A stretch of DNA of 38,289 nucleotides from Thermoanaerobaculia bacterium (GTDB lineage Bacteria > Acidobacteriota > Thermoanaerobaculia > Multivoradales > JAHZIX01), in NCBI GenBank assembly GCA_027069135.1, contig JALXFE010000523.1, positions 1-38,289 of the forward strand, given 5' to 3'. Below the pieces are notes generated by a model. The model worked only from the letters and a program-made list of their open reading frames with translations, searched no databases and was not told where the DNA came from. A program made the translations under genes and the position numbers. Shown piece after piece: positions 24,799 through 32,136 of the stretch. Each line of letters begins with the position of its first letter. The first letter of the stretch is position 1.

Positions 24799-25040
24799 TG
24801 CGCAAGATACGCCTTGCCGTCCTGACGCTCGCCTGCGCTGCATGCCTAAAGGCACCGGAGGTGCTGGCTTGCCCGGTTTGCTATGGCTCCTCGGACGACG
24901 AAATCCTCCGCGGAGCCGGGATGTCCGTGTTGTTCATGATGGGCATCACCTACGCCATGTTGTTGAGTGGCGTCGCGGTTGTGGTGGTTCTGTACCGTCG
25001 CCGCAGGCGTCAAGAAGCCGCGAAGATCGAGACCATTTAG
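24795..25040 (+). CDS. Small exported membrane protein with CPVCYG motif
   Basis: 81 residues from ATG 24795; a second ATG follows at 24798. A signal-like hydrophobic N-terminus (about 6-23) leads to A-C-P-V-C-Y-G-S-S-D-D-E, then a membrane helix (about 37-60) and a basic tail R-R-R-R-R-Q-E. The Cys-Pro-Val-Cys pair faces the periplasm if the topology is right and could bind copper or act in thiol exchange during CuA or CuB assembly. That is inference; no named family is recognised. It is translationally coupled to the gene before and precedes ctaC by 24 bases. Confidence 0.7.
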   Translation: MMRKIRLAVLTLACAACLKAPEVLACPVCYGSSDDEILRGAGMSVLFMMGITYAMLLSGVAVVVVLYRRRRRQEAAKIETI

Positions 25041-25064
25041 CTGTTAGAGGAGTCAGTAGTCGCC

Positions 25065-25871
25065 ATGGAAAAATTTCTCGGACTTCCGGAAGTCGCCTCC
25101 GCCCACGGCGCAGGCCTGGACAATCTGACGGCCATCGTCCATTGGTTGATGTTGGTCATTTTCGTCGGCTGGGGAGTATTCTTCCTTTTTGCGCTTTTTC
25201 GGTTTAGCGCCAAGCGCAACCCGAAGGCCGACTACCATGGCCTCAAGAGCCACGCTTCGACCTATGTGGAGGGTGCTGTCGCCCTGGCCGAAGCCGTCTT
25301 GCTGATCGGCTTTTCAATTCCCCTATGGTCAGATCGCGTCGATGATTTTCCCGAGCCCAAAGATGCCGTCGAGGTGCGTGTCGTCGCCGAGCAATATGCC
25401 TGGAATATTCACTATCCCGGCGCCGATGGAATCTTTGGCCGAACGGCGGTGGAGCTTGTCGATGCCGAAACCAACCCTCTCGGCCTAGACTCCGACGATC
25501 CCGCCGCAGCGGACGACATCACCACCATCAATCAGCTGCACCTACCGGTCGACAAGTCTGCCTTGATCTACTTGACGACCAAGGATGTGATTCACAGCTT
25601 TACGCTCAACCGGATGCGGGTCAAGCAGGATGCCGTGCCCGGTCTCGAAACCCCGCTATGGTTCACGCCGACGGTGACGACAGCGCAGATGGCGGCCCGT
25701 GAGGGATCCGGCGAGGATTTCAACTACGAGATCTCCTGCTCCCAACTCTGCGGCCTGGGCCACTACCGCATGAGAGGGTTCCTGAAAATCGAGACCCAGG
25801 AAGAATTCGATGCCTGGTTGGTGGACAACGCCCCCAGCGAGGACGAGGGCGGAGACGACTTCTGGAATTAG
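25065..25871 (+). CDS. ctaC: Cytochrome c oxidase subunit II with CuA site
   Basis: 268 residues. Two membrane helices (about 22-46 and 68-87) precede the periplasmic cupredoxin domain. The CuA ligands are His177 (V-I-H-S-F), Cys225, Cys229, His233 and Met236 (C-S-Q-L-C-G-L-G-H-Y-R-M), all present. There is no fused cytochrome c domain, so an external carrier must donate electrons; the cupredoxin in this operon or the cytochrome at the right end are candidates. Its position last in the operon is unusual, since ctaC commonly comes before ctaD. The protein ends with an acidic tail and D-D-F-W-N, similar to the repeats of the cytochrome at 36704-38289. Confidence 0.95.
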   Translation: MEKFLGLPEVASAHGAGLDNLTAIVHWLMLVIFVGWGVFFLFALFRFSAKRNPKADYHGLKSHASTYVEGAVALAEAVLLIGFSIPLWSDRVDDFPEPKDAVEVRVVAEQYAWNIHYPGADGIFGRTAVELVDAETNPLGLDSDDPAAADDITTINQLHLPVDKSALIYLTTKDVIHSFTLNRMRVKQDAVPGLETPLWFTPTVTTAQMAAREGSGEDFNYEISCSQLCGLGHYRMRGFLKIETQEEFDAWLVDNAPSEDEGGDDFWN

Positions 25872-26004
25872 GCTCCCCGGGGACGCCTGGAAAAGGCTGG
25901 AGTCCTTGAGGCCATAACTGCCCGACCAGCTCTTGGCCGGAGCCGGCCACGGACTGCTAGCCCTCTGACAGGAAGGTCTGTAGGTGTCGACTCCCGGTTT
26001 TCGT

Positions 26005-26409
26005 TCAGGGCAACAGAGCCCAGTTTTCGTACCGAAGCCCAGGGATCCGAGCGAACTCCCGCAGGTTGTTGGAGACAAGCACTAGGTTATGGCGTAAGGC
26101 TTGAGCGGCAATCAAGCCATCCAGGTCTCCGATTCGGGTACCGCTTCGCTCGAGCCGGGCCCGGATCTTCGCCCCGACATTTGCGTCCTCTTCATCAAAA
26201 GGAAGAATCTCAAAAGGGTTGAGGAAAAAATCTAGCTTGCTCTGCGTCGCTCCGCGGCTCTGGCTCTTCTCGGTACCCACCCGAAGCTCAAAAACGGTGA
26301 CCACACTCAGCTTCATCTTCGCCGGGCCGACCTGCCGGAGCTTCTCGAGAACCGATGGAGGCCGCTTGTTCAAAGCGTAGATGCAGATATTCGTGTCGAG
26401 CAGGAACAA
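26005..26409 (-). CDS. vapC: PIN-domain toxin VapC, second locus
   Basis: 134 residues with a TTG start 10 bases after the antitoxin stop. The active-site residues are complete: Asp5 (F-L-L-D-T-N-I-C), Glu41 (F-E-L-R-V-G), Asp95/Asp97 (I-G-D-L-D-G-L-I-A-A-Q-A) and the L-V-S-N-N-L-R-E-F ending. This is the classic VapC form, whose members cut initiator tRNA or other RNAs. Unlike the toxin at 12360, it keeps the first Asp. It is convergent with ctaC across 133 bases. Confidence 0.92.
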   Translation of the reverse strand: MFLLDTNICIYALNKRPPSVLEKLRQVGPAKMKLSVVTVFELRVGTEKSQSRGATQSKLDFFLNPFEILPFDEEDANVGAKIRARLERSGTRIGDLDGLIAAQALRHNLVLVSNNLREFARIPGLRYENWALLP

Positions 26410-26419
26410 GAAGAGCTAC

Positions 26420-26659
26420 CTAGAGTTTGAGCTCTTCTCGCCGTTGGGGGACCGCGTTGGGCCGACAGAGCTCTTCAGGTAATGTGCCAAACACTGCCCA
26501 GAATTCCTCTGGAAATTCTCGTTCCGATACCGGCTCGAGAATGAGCTGACTCCCTTTCTTGCGAACTTCGACGACGTTCGTACCCTCTGGGAACCTGAAA
26601 GCCTTCGGCAGTCTCACTGCCTGGCTGTTTCCACTCCAAAACACTCTTGCCGTTTCCAA
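26420..26659 (-). CDS. vapB: VapB/VagC-type antitoxin, second locus
   Basis: 79 residues from a TTG at 26659. A GGAGG site at 26666-26670 lies 6 bases upstream and the family sequence begins here (E-T-A-R-V-F-W-S-G-N-S-Q-A-V-R-L-P-K-A-F-R-F). The farther upstream ATG at 26686 would fall inside the operator and is rejected. The N-terminal half is an AbrB-type swapped-hairpin DNA-binding domain; the acidic C-terminal half binds the toxin. A palindromic operator upstream fits autorepression. Confidence 0.88.
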   Translation of the reverse strand: METARVFWSGNSQAVRLPKAFRFPEGTNVVEVRKKGSQLILEPVSEREFPEEFWAVFGTLPEELCRPNAVPQRREELKL

Positions 26660-26678
26660 GGCTGACCTCCGGGCAGAA

Positions 26679-26696
26679 GTATACACGCGTATATAC
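26679..26696 (-). promoter_or_regulatory. Palindromic operator/promoter of the second vapBC
   Basis: GTATACACGCGTATATAC is an 18-base palindrome with two mismatched positions. On the minus strand it contains TATACT, usable as a -10 box, about 20 bases before the TTG start. Dimeric VapB or VapBC would occlude the promoter by binding here. Confidence 0.6.
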
Positions 26697-26781
26697 AGAA
26701 GCGGAAGGGCCAGATCGGAGAAGACAGTAGAGGAGGGCTACGATCCTGGAAGTAATATCCGGATTCAAGGCCAGCCCGAGA

Positions 26782-27573
26782 CTAGCGGGCTTGAGGGACG
26801 CGCAGGAGCTGGCCGGGGAGGATGCGACTGGATCGCAGGCTGTTCTCCACTCGGAGCTCTTCGACGGTGGTCCCGTGGCTCTTGGCGATCTTCCAGAGGG
26901 TATCTCCTCGCCGAACTCGGTAGCCGGTCGTGACATCCGCCCGGGACTCTGAAGCTCCTCCTCGGAGGCGAGCGACATAGGCCGCGTATTGCCGAGGAAA
27001 CACCGCTACGTGGTAGTGCGGGGGCCGGCGCTCATAGTTGCCGTCCAATACTCCTTGGCGCTCCAGACTCAGCAAGACTCGCTCCAACCAACCGCGGCAT
27101 TTTCGGCTCCAGCTGCGCCGGAGGTCGAGAGCCATACCCGCCTGGTGGACAGACCGGGACGCCGCGTTGGCCGGCTGATGAGACCGGGGACGGGTGAGAC
27201 TGGTGACGACGAGCTTCTCTCCGCAGGCTCGCCGATACTGCCTGGAGAGTCGCTCGACAAAGAGCTTCACTTCCGGTCGAGCATAGGGGTAGGACACATC
27301 GGAGAGCTCGTAATCCCGATTGCCCGGTACGGACACCAGGTAGCCCCGGCGAACGAAGCTTCTCACCTGCTCCGGGTTGCGCAGGAAGGTGTAGCCATGC
27401 TGCCCGGCAGTGCTCGTTTGGCGCGCCATGGACCGAGACCCGCCCCGCAGGCTCGCAGTGGCGGCCTTGACACCATGCCCGCCAGCCGGGAGGACCAGGC
27501 CAAGGAGGCAAAGAAGAAACCCGCGCAGTAGGGGAGCCACCCCCCTCATCCCAGCGATACGAAAAACATTCAA
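26782..27573 (-). CDS. Secreted M15-like peptidase (DUF5715) with C-terminal LysM
   Basis: 263 residues. The N-terminus has a hydrophobic export signal (about 13-32, ending G-G-H-G-V-K-A-A). Residues about 90-205 match the DUF5715 pattern, close to D-Ala-D-Ala metallopeptidases: S-R-S-V-H-Q-A-G-M-A-L-D-L and H-Y-H-V-A-V-F supply a His, Asp and His likely to hold zinc. Residues 218-261 are a LysM peptidoglycan-binding repeat (Y-R-V-R-R-G-D-T-L-W-K-I-A-K). It probably trims peptidoglycan peptides in the periplasm. The start is uncertain: ATG 27573 or an ATG eight codons downstream. It is a single gene. Confidence 0.85.
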   Translation of the reverse strand: MNVFRIAGMRGVAPLLRGFLLCLLGLVLPAGGHGVKAATASLRGGSRSMARQTSTAGQHGYTFLRNPEQVRSFVRRGYLVSVPGNRDYELSDVSYPYARPEVKLFVERLSRQYRRACGEKLVVTSLTRPRSHQPANAASRSVHQAGMALDLRRSWSRKCRGWLERVLLSLERQGVLDGNYERRPPHYHVAVFPRQYAAYVARLRGGASESRADVTTGYRVRRGDTLWKIAKSHGTTVEELRVENSLRSSRILPGQLLRVPQAR

Positions 27574-27727
27574 AACGTAGCTAAACCCGCTTCGTTAAAG
27601 GAAAAACCGACTCAGAGGCCGGTATTTTTTGCCAATGCCGTCACAAAGTCAAACCGAGGACCGGTACAGATAATTCCAAGGCTGCGGGACGAGCCTCTGG
27701 CCTCGGTGACAAACTCCGGCGACCGAC
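27574..27727. other. Intergenic region with weak bidirectional terminator-like stem
   Basis: 154 bases between the PCP_red gene and the peptidase gene, both on the minus strand. At 27602-27630 an ACCG/CGGT stem is flanked by A-rich and T-rich runs (AAAAACCG and CGGTATTTTTT) and reads as a terminator on both strands, though the stem is only four to five pairs. No other structure is seen. Confidence 0.35.
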
Positions 27728-28144
27728 TTACATTCCGAACTTTCCTCTCGCTTCTTCAAGAACGGCTTCATTGATGATCGGGCAGCCCTGGCTCTCGGCA
27801 TAGTGCTCGATCCCTTGTTTGGCCATCGGGCGCACGAAATCCGGAATGTTCTCGAGTCGTGAGAGGGCCTCGCGAGTCCAACGAGGGCCTTCTTCAGAAG
27901 GGGCTGCGCCCTCCATTTGGGGCAGAGCTCCGGAGAACGGGCATTTGGCGGCGGAATCTGCTCCTCCCGGACCGATCTTCACGCCCAGGGATTGCACCAT
28001 CTGCGTTTCCGAAGGGTTGGTCAGCATGGCGATCTGTGTGAAGCACTCCGGACACTCGAACATTGCGCTGAGGGTGCCTTGTTGGGGAGATTCGGTCTTC
28101 TCCAACTTCATGGGCTCGTCACAGCTGACACAGAGGAATTTCAT
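27728..28144 (-). CDS. Zinc-ribbon protein with PCP_red-like domain
   Basis: 138 residues. Cys5, Cys8, Cys31 and Cys34 (C-V-S-C and C-P-E-C) form a rubredoxin/zinc-ribbon knuckle; a further Cys68 lies in the linker. From Trp89 to the end is a PCP_red-like domain: W-T-R-E-A-L-S-R-L-x-x-I-P-x-F-V-R, E-H-Y-A-E-x-x-G, I-N-E-A-V-L-E-E-A. In BchB/ChlB this domain closes over the protochlorophyllide site. As no nitrogenase-like reductase genes are here, binding of another tetrapyrrole or a redox partner is inferred. The ATG overlaps the stop of the Mrp-type ATPase gene (28141-28144), a strong functional link. Confidence 0.85.
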   Translation of the reverse strand: MKFLCVSCDEPMKLEKTESPQQGTLSAMFECPECFTQIAMLTNPSETQMVQSLGVKIGPGGADSAAKCPFSGALPQMEGAAPSEEGPRWTREALSRLENIPDFVRPMAKQGIEHYAESQGCPIINEAVLEEARGKFGM

Positions 28145-29010
28145 TCTTGGGCCTCCAGGGCTTGCAATAGGTTCTCGGCCACAACGTGGATTGCTTCGAC
28201 GGCCTTATGAGCTTCATCCCGCCGCTCCGGCCAACCGCTGTCACACAGTGAAGCTAGCTCGGGATCAAAAGGTACTCGGCCGAGAAGGGGTAGGTCGAGC
28301 TTCGTTCCGGAGCTTGGGAACAGAGGCTTGATCTCCCCGCAGTCTCGGCAAAAATAGCCCGCCATATTCTCTACGTAGCCTAGCATTTGAGCCGATGTCC
28401 CAGCGAGGGCAGAAACCGAGCGCGCGACCACGCTCCGGGAGATATCAGAGGGCACGGTCACCAGGACGAAGCTCACTCCCGAAGGAAGAAAGTCGGCGTA
28501 TTGGACGGTGCGCTCCGCCCCGGGGGGAAGATCGAAGAGGAGGAAGTCCAGGGAGCCCCAGGCCATCGAGGAGAGAAGCTGTCCAAGAACGGCGAATTCC
28601 TTGGTGGAGCGCCAGACATGCTCATCGCCATGGGAAACCGTCGAGAAAGAAACCGGCTGGGAGGCTGGCACGAGGCTGCCCATCGAGACGACGCCGATAC
28701 CATCCTGCCGGCGAGGGACCGCAAGCCCCTGAGGGCTCGGAATCCAGGGGTGGGCGTCCAATCCCGCGAGGTGAGCCTGGCAGGGACCGTTGAAATCTGC
28801 ATCGAGAATCGCCACGGAGGCCCCCCGGCCCTTGAGGGCCTGGGCGAGGCCCATCGTGACGGTACTCTTTCCGACACCGCCTTTACCGGACCCCACGGCG
28901 ACCAGATTCCGTACTCCGGACAAGGCCTCCCGAACGGCCTCTTGCTGAGCTTCTACCTGGGCGATGACGTCGGAACCGCCATCGCCTTCGATATCGAAAT
29001 AGGATTTCAT
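28141..29010 (-). CDS. Mrp/NBP35-type P-loop ATPase
   Basis: 289 residues from ATG 29010, where homology-like sequence begins (M-K-S-Y-F-D-I-E-G-D-G-G); an ATG nine codons upstream is the alternative. The deviant Walker A motif G-S-G-K-G-G-V-G-K-S-T is at 40-50 and Walker B at L-F-D160-L-P-P-G. Cys221 and Cys224 (Y-F-C-R-D-C-G) match the CxxC with which Mrp dimers bridge a 4Fe-4S cluster. Such proteins act as iron-sulfur carriers or scaffolds. The 4-base overlap with the PCP_red gene suggests it delivers a cluster to, or works with, that protein. Confidence 0.9.
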   Translation of the reverse strand: MKSYFDIEGDGGSDVIAQVEAQQEAVREALSGVRNLVAVGSGKGGVGKSTVTMGLAQALKGRGASVAILDADFNGPCQAHLAGLDAHPWIPSPQGLAVPRRQDGIGVVSMGSLVPASQPVSFSTVSHGDEHVWRSTKEFAVLGQLLSSMAWGSLDFLLFDLPPGAERTVQYADFLPSGVSFVLVTVPSDISRSVVARSVSALAGTSAQMLGYVENMAGYFCRDCGEIKPLFPSSGTKLDLPLLGRVPFDPELASLCDSGWPERRDEAHKAVEAIHVVAENLLQALEAQE

Positions 29011-29163
29011 GATGGAACCGCTTCGCTCGAGAATCATACTGCGCCTGCCTTCTCAGGCACAGCCCCCATACATCGTTGCCCCCACGACTCCGGGGAGGAA
29101 ATCGATACCCCGAGGTTCTTTGGGATACGATGAGGTCTTCACCCCCTCGCTAGGCGATCCGGA

Positions 29164-32136
29164 TTGAACCAGCCCGCGCCCCAGGAAAAGGCCTCGTCAA
29201 AGGTCGGCTCCCGGTACGCAGGCTCAAGAGGAACCGTGGATAGAACTAAGCTTCTCCAGCGATGGCCTCGATGGCATTCATGGCTCCGCCAGGGTGCGGT
29301 GGAGTTCTTGCTGCTTCTGAGCGTCGGACCCTTTCTCCTTCAATTCCTGGCCGGTCTGGAGATGTCCCTTTCCTCCCCGGAGGGCCCTCGAGGGGCCTTG
29401 GCGAGCCTCATCCTGGGCTCTCTCTTGGCGGTGGAGGTGTTGATTGTCGCCATCTCCGTCGTCCTGGGCCGCAGCTCCCCCACCTTTCGCCGGGCCTCGG
29501 CGGCTTTCGCCACCTATGCGCTCTTCGTCGCCGTGCTCCGTCTCGCCTCGATCTTCGAGCTTCTGCAGCGGGGCTCTACCGACGGCAGTCTGGAACAGAT
29601 TCTCGAAGTGGGCCGGTTCGGCTCTGCGGGCATACTCTTCTGGGCACTGTGGGCGACGCGGCAACGTCGATCGGTAGAGCTGCGCAACACCCTGCCCGTG
29701 GCCCTGGGGCTAGGGATTGGAGCCGTCTCCTTGGCTCTCCTGGGCATGCCCTTTGCCGACTCCGGGGACCTAACCTTGGCTCGGCCCTGGCAGATTCTGC
29801 CGCTCGTGGTGCTCCTCGCTTGCTTGGTGCCGCTGACAGGCACTCTTTCAGACCTCAGTCGCGACCGGCTTTCTTCTCGCCTGAGCCTTTGCCTCCTGCC
29901 GGAGATTGCGGCCCAATTACATTTCGCGTTGGGGTCCCGTGCCACCTTCGACCATCACTTCAGCGCGTCACTCCTTCTTCAGCTTCTCGCGGAATCCGTC
30001 ATTCTCCTGGGCCTCGCAAGAAACGGGGTCGCTCGATTCCATCAAGGCGCCGCCGCCGTCCGTCGCCTCGAGGAAAGCCTGAGCCGTAGCACCCAGGACT
30101 TGGCGGAAAGTCGTCAGCTATTGGTTGCGGAGAGCGAAAGCCGGTCAACGGCGGAACGAACTCTCCGCTTTCTCAGGACTGCGATCGAAACGACTCAGCT
30201 GGGAGTCGTGGTCGCCGACCTGGATGGAAAGATCCTGTACGCGAACCCTGGCCAGGGCCATATGCATGGAATCGAGGCCGAAAACCTTGTCGGCCAGCCC
30301 GCAAGCCTGCTCGGCCCGCTGGAGCTCCGAGCTCCTTCCGGCCACAAATACGAACACAAGGCGGCGGGCTTCCAAAGGGAGAGCATCAATCAGCACAAAG
30401 ACGGCTCCCGATTCCCGGTCCTTCTGACTTCGGATCTCGTCCGCAACGAGGAAGGTTCCCCGGTCGCCCGGGTCACGATCGCCGAAGATATCAGAGACCG
30501 AAAACGCAATGAACGAGAGCTGCTTCAGCGGGGAGCCGTTCTCGGTGCCATCAGCACCGCCGCCGCACGGCTTCTGCAGGGGCGAGATTGGGAGACGGGT
30601 ATTGAGGAGTCTCTCGCCCTGTTGGGGGCCACCCTCGAGGTGCGCCGCGTCTTCGCCTTCGAGGAGGACCCCAAGGATCCGAAGGGCCGTTCTCTTAACC
30701 TGCGATTCGGCTGGGGCATCTCTCGCCACAGCTCCGAGGACCATGGGGATCTTGGGGTGGTGCGTTTTCAGGGCAGCGCAGAGCTTGCCCTGCTGGAAGC
30801 CTTGCGATCCGGAGAAGGCCAATGGGGCTGCGTAGAAGACTTCGGCGACCGCCTCCCGGTGCCATTCCAACAGCTTGCCGGAGCTTCCATTCTTCTGCAG
30901 CCGGTTCTCGTACGGGACCGCTGGTGGGGAATCGTAGGGGTTTCCGATACCCAACCCCGAGATTGGTCTCTCGCCGAGGTAGAGGGACTCCGGACGGCAG
31001 CGGAGCTCGTAGGCGCTGCCGTCTTTCGCAAGGACAGCGAGCGCTCCCTACGAGAAAGTGAGCGGCGCTTCCGAAATTTCTTCGAGAGCTCGACGGATCT
31101 GATCCAGTCGGTTCGTTCCGATGGCCGGTTTTCCTACGTCAACCGAGCCTGGAAAGAGACTCTCGGTTACAGCCAAGAGGAAGTGGCCGAGCTGCAGATT
31201 CTGGATATCGTCGCCGAAGAGCATCGAAGGGAGTTTCAGAAGACTTTCAACCGGATGCTCGCCGGGGAGAACTTCGATCGCATTGAAACCGTTTTCATCT
31301 CCCATCACGGCCGCCATGTCGTGGTGGAAGGAAGCACCAGCACCGAGCACTCCTCATCGCAAGGCGTCTCGGTTCAGGGGATCTTTCGAGATATTTCTCA
31401 ACGCCGCCGCATGGAGAGAATGAAAGGCGAGTTCATCGCCATCGTCAGCCACGAGTTGCGGACTCCCCTGACCTCCATCCACGCAGCCCTGCGCCTTCTT
31501 CGGGCGAAGCATTTGGAAGGCCTTTCCACCTCCGGGCAGCAACTGGTGGAGCTTGCACATCAGAATAGCCGGCGTCTGGGCCGCCTCATCGACGATGTGA
31601 TCGATGTGGAGCGGTTGGACTCCGGGAGGCTCACGTTTCACCTTCAAACCTACCAGCTCACCGCGCTGATCTCCCAGGCCGTAGAAGAGACCCGAGTGCT
31701 CGCCGACCGCCTCGGCGTCGGGCTCGTCCAGCGGCCCATCGTCGCCCCGTTTCAAGCCCGCCTCGACGGGGGACGACTCGTCCAGGTGCTGAAGAATCTG
31801 CTCACCAACGCCATCAAATTCTCGCCCGAGAACGGCCTTGTCGAAGTCGTAGCGTCCCGAGTCGACGGTGACCTACGGGTCGAGGTCCGGGATCAAGGCC
31901 CGGGGATTCCCCGGGAGTTCCGCGAAAAGGTCTTCGAGCGCTTCTTTCAAGTCGACCCGTCGGAAACCCGCAGCCAGGACGGCACCGGCCTCGGATTGAA
32001 TATTGCGCAGGCCATCATCGAGCGCCTCGGTGGGAAGATCGGATTCGACTGCCCTCCGGAGGGGGGCACGGTGTTTTACTTTCACCTGCCGTCAGCAGGG
32101 GTCTCGACGAAGGCTACTCCGGAAGGATCAGGCTGA
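29164..32136 (+). CDS. Membrane-bound PAS-GAF-PAS sensor histidine kinase
   Basis: 990 residues from TTG 29164; GTG 29236 (after AAGAGG) is another possible start. Residues about 45-285 hold seven or eight membrane helices. A coiled coil leads to PAS 1 (about 336-455), a GAF domain (about 458-620) and PAS 2 (about 635-750). The catalytic core has the H-box S-H763-E-L-R-T-P-L-T-S, N-box N-L-L-T-N-A-I-K-F-S near 878, G1 D-Q-G-P-G-I-P near 910 and G2 G-T-G-L-G-L-N-I near 940, so it should be active. The input signal is unknown. It overlaps tail-to-tail by 23 bases with the response-regulator gene, its likely partner. Confidence 0.92.
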   Translation: MNQPAPQEKASSKVGSRYAGSRGTVDRTKLLQRWPRWHSWLRQGAVEFLLLLSVGPFLLQFLAGLEMSLSSPEGPRGALASLILGSLLAVEVLIVAISVVLGRSSPTFRRASAAFATYALFVAVLRLASIFELLQRGSTDGSLEQILEVGRFGSAGILFWALWATRQRRSVELRNTLPVALGLGIGAVSLALLGMPFADSGDLTLARPWQILPLVVLLACLVPLTGTLSDLSRDRLSSRLSLCLLPEIAAQLHFALGSRATFDHHFSASLLLQLLAESVILLGLARNGVARFHQGAAAVRRLEESLSRSTQDLAESRQLLVAESESRSTAERTLRFLRTAIETTQLGVVVADLDGKILYANPGQGHMHGIEAENLVGQPASLLGPLELRAPSGHKYEHKAAGFQRESINQHKDGSRFPVLLTSDLVRNEEGSPVARVTIAEDIRDRKRNERELLQRGAVLGAISTAAARLLQGRDWETGIEESLALLGATLEVRRVFAFEEDPKDPKGRSLNLRFGWGISRHSSEDHGDLGVVRFQGSAELALLEALRSGEGQWGCVEDFGDRLPVPFQQLAGASILLQPVLVRDRWWGIVGVSDTQPRDWSLAEVEGLRTAAELVGAAVFRKDSERSLRESERRFRNFFESSTDLIQSVRSDGRFSYVNRAWKETLGYSQEEVAELQILDIVAEEHRREFQKTFNRMLAGENFDRIETVFISHHGRHVVVEGSTSTEHSSSQGVSVQGIFRDISQRRRMERMKGEFIAIVSHELRTPLTSIHAALRLLRAKHLEGLSTSGQQLVELAHQNSRRLGRLIDDVIDVERLDSGRLTFHLQTYQLTALISQAVEETRVLADRLGVGLVQRPIVAPFQARLDGGRLVQVLKNLLTNAIKFSPENGLVEVVASRVDGDLRVEVRDQGPGIPREFREKVFERFFQVDPSETRSQDGTGLGLNIAQAIIERLGGKIGFDCPPEGGTVFYFHLPSAGVSTKATPEGSG

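Noticed and set aside
25935-25948. GGCCGG-AG-CCGGCC palindrome after ctaC as operon terminator
   Set aside because: It has no T-run on either strand and a very short loop; not enough to call a terminator.
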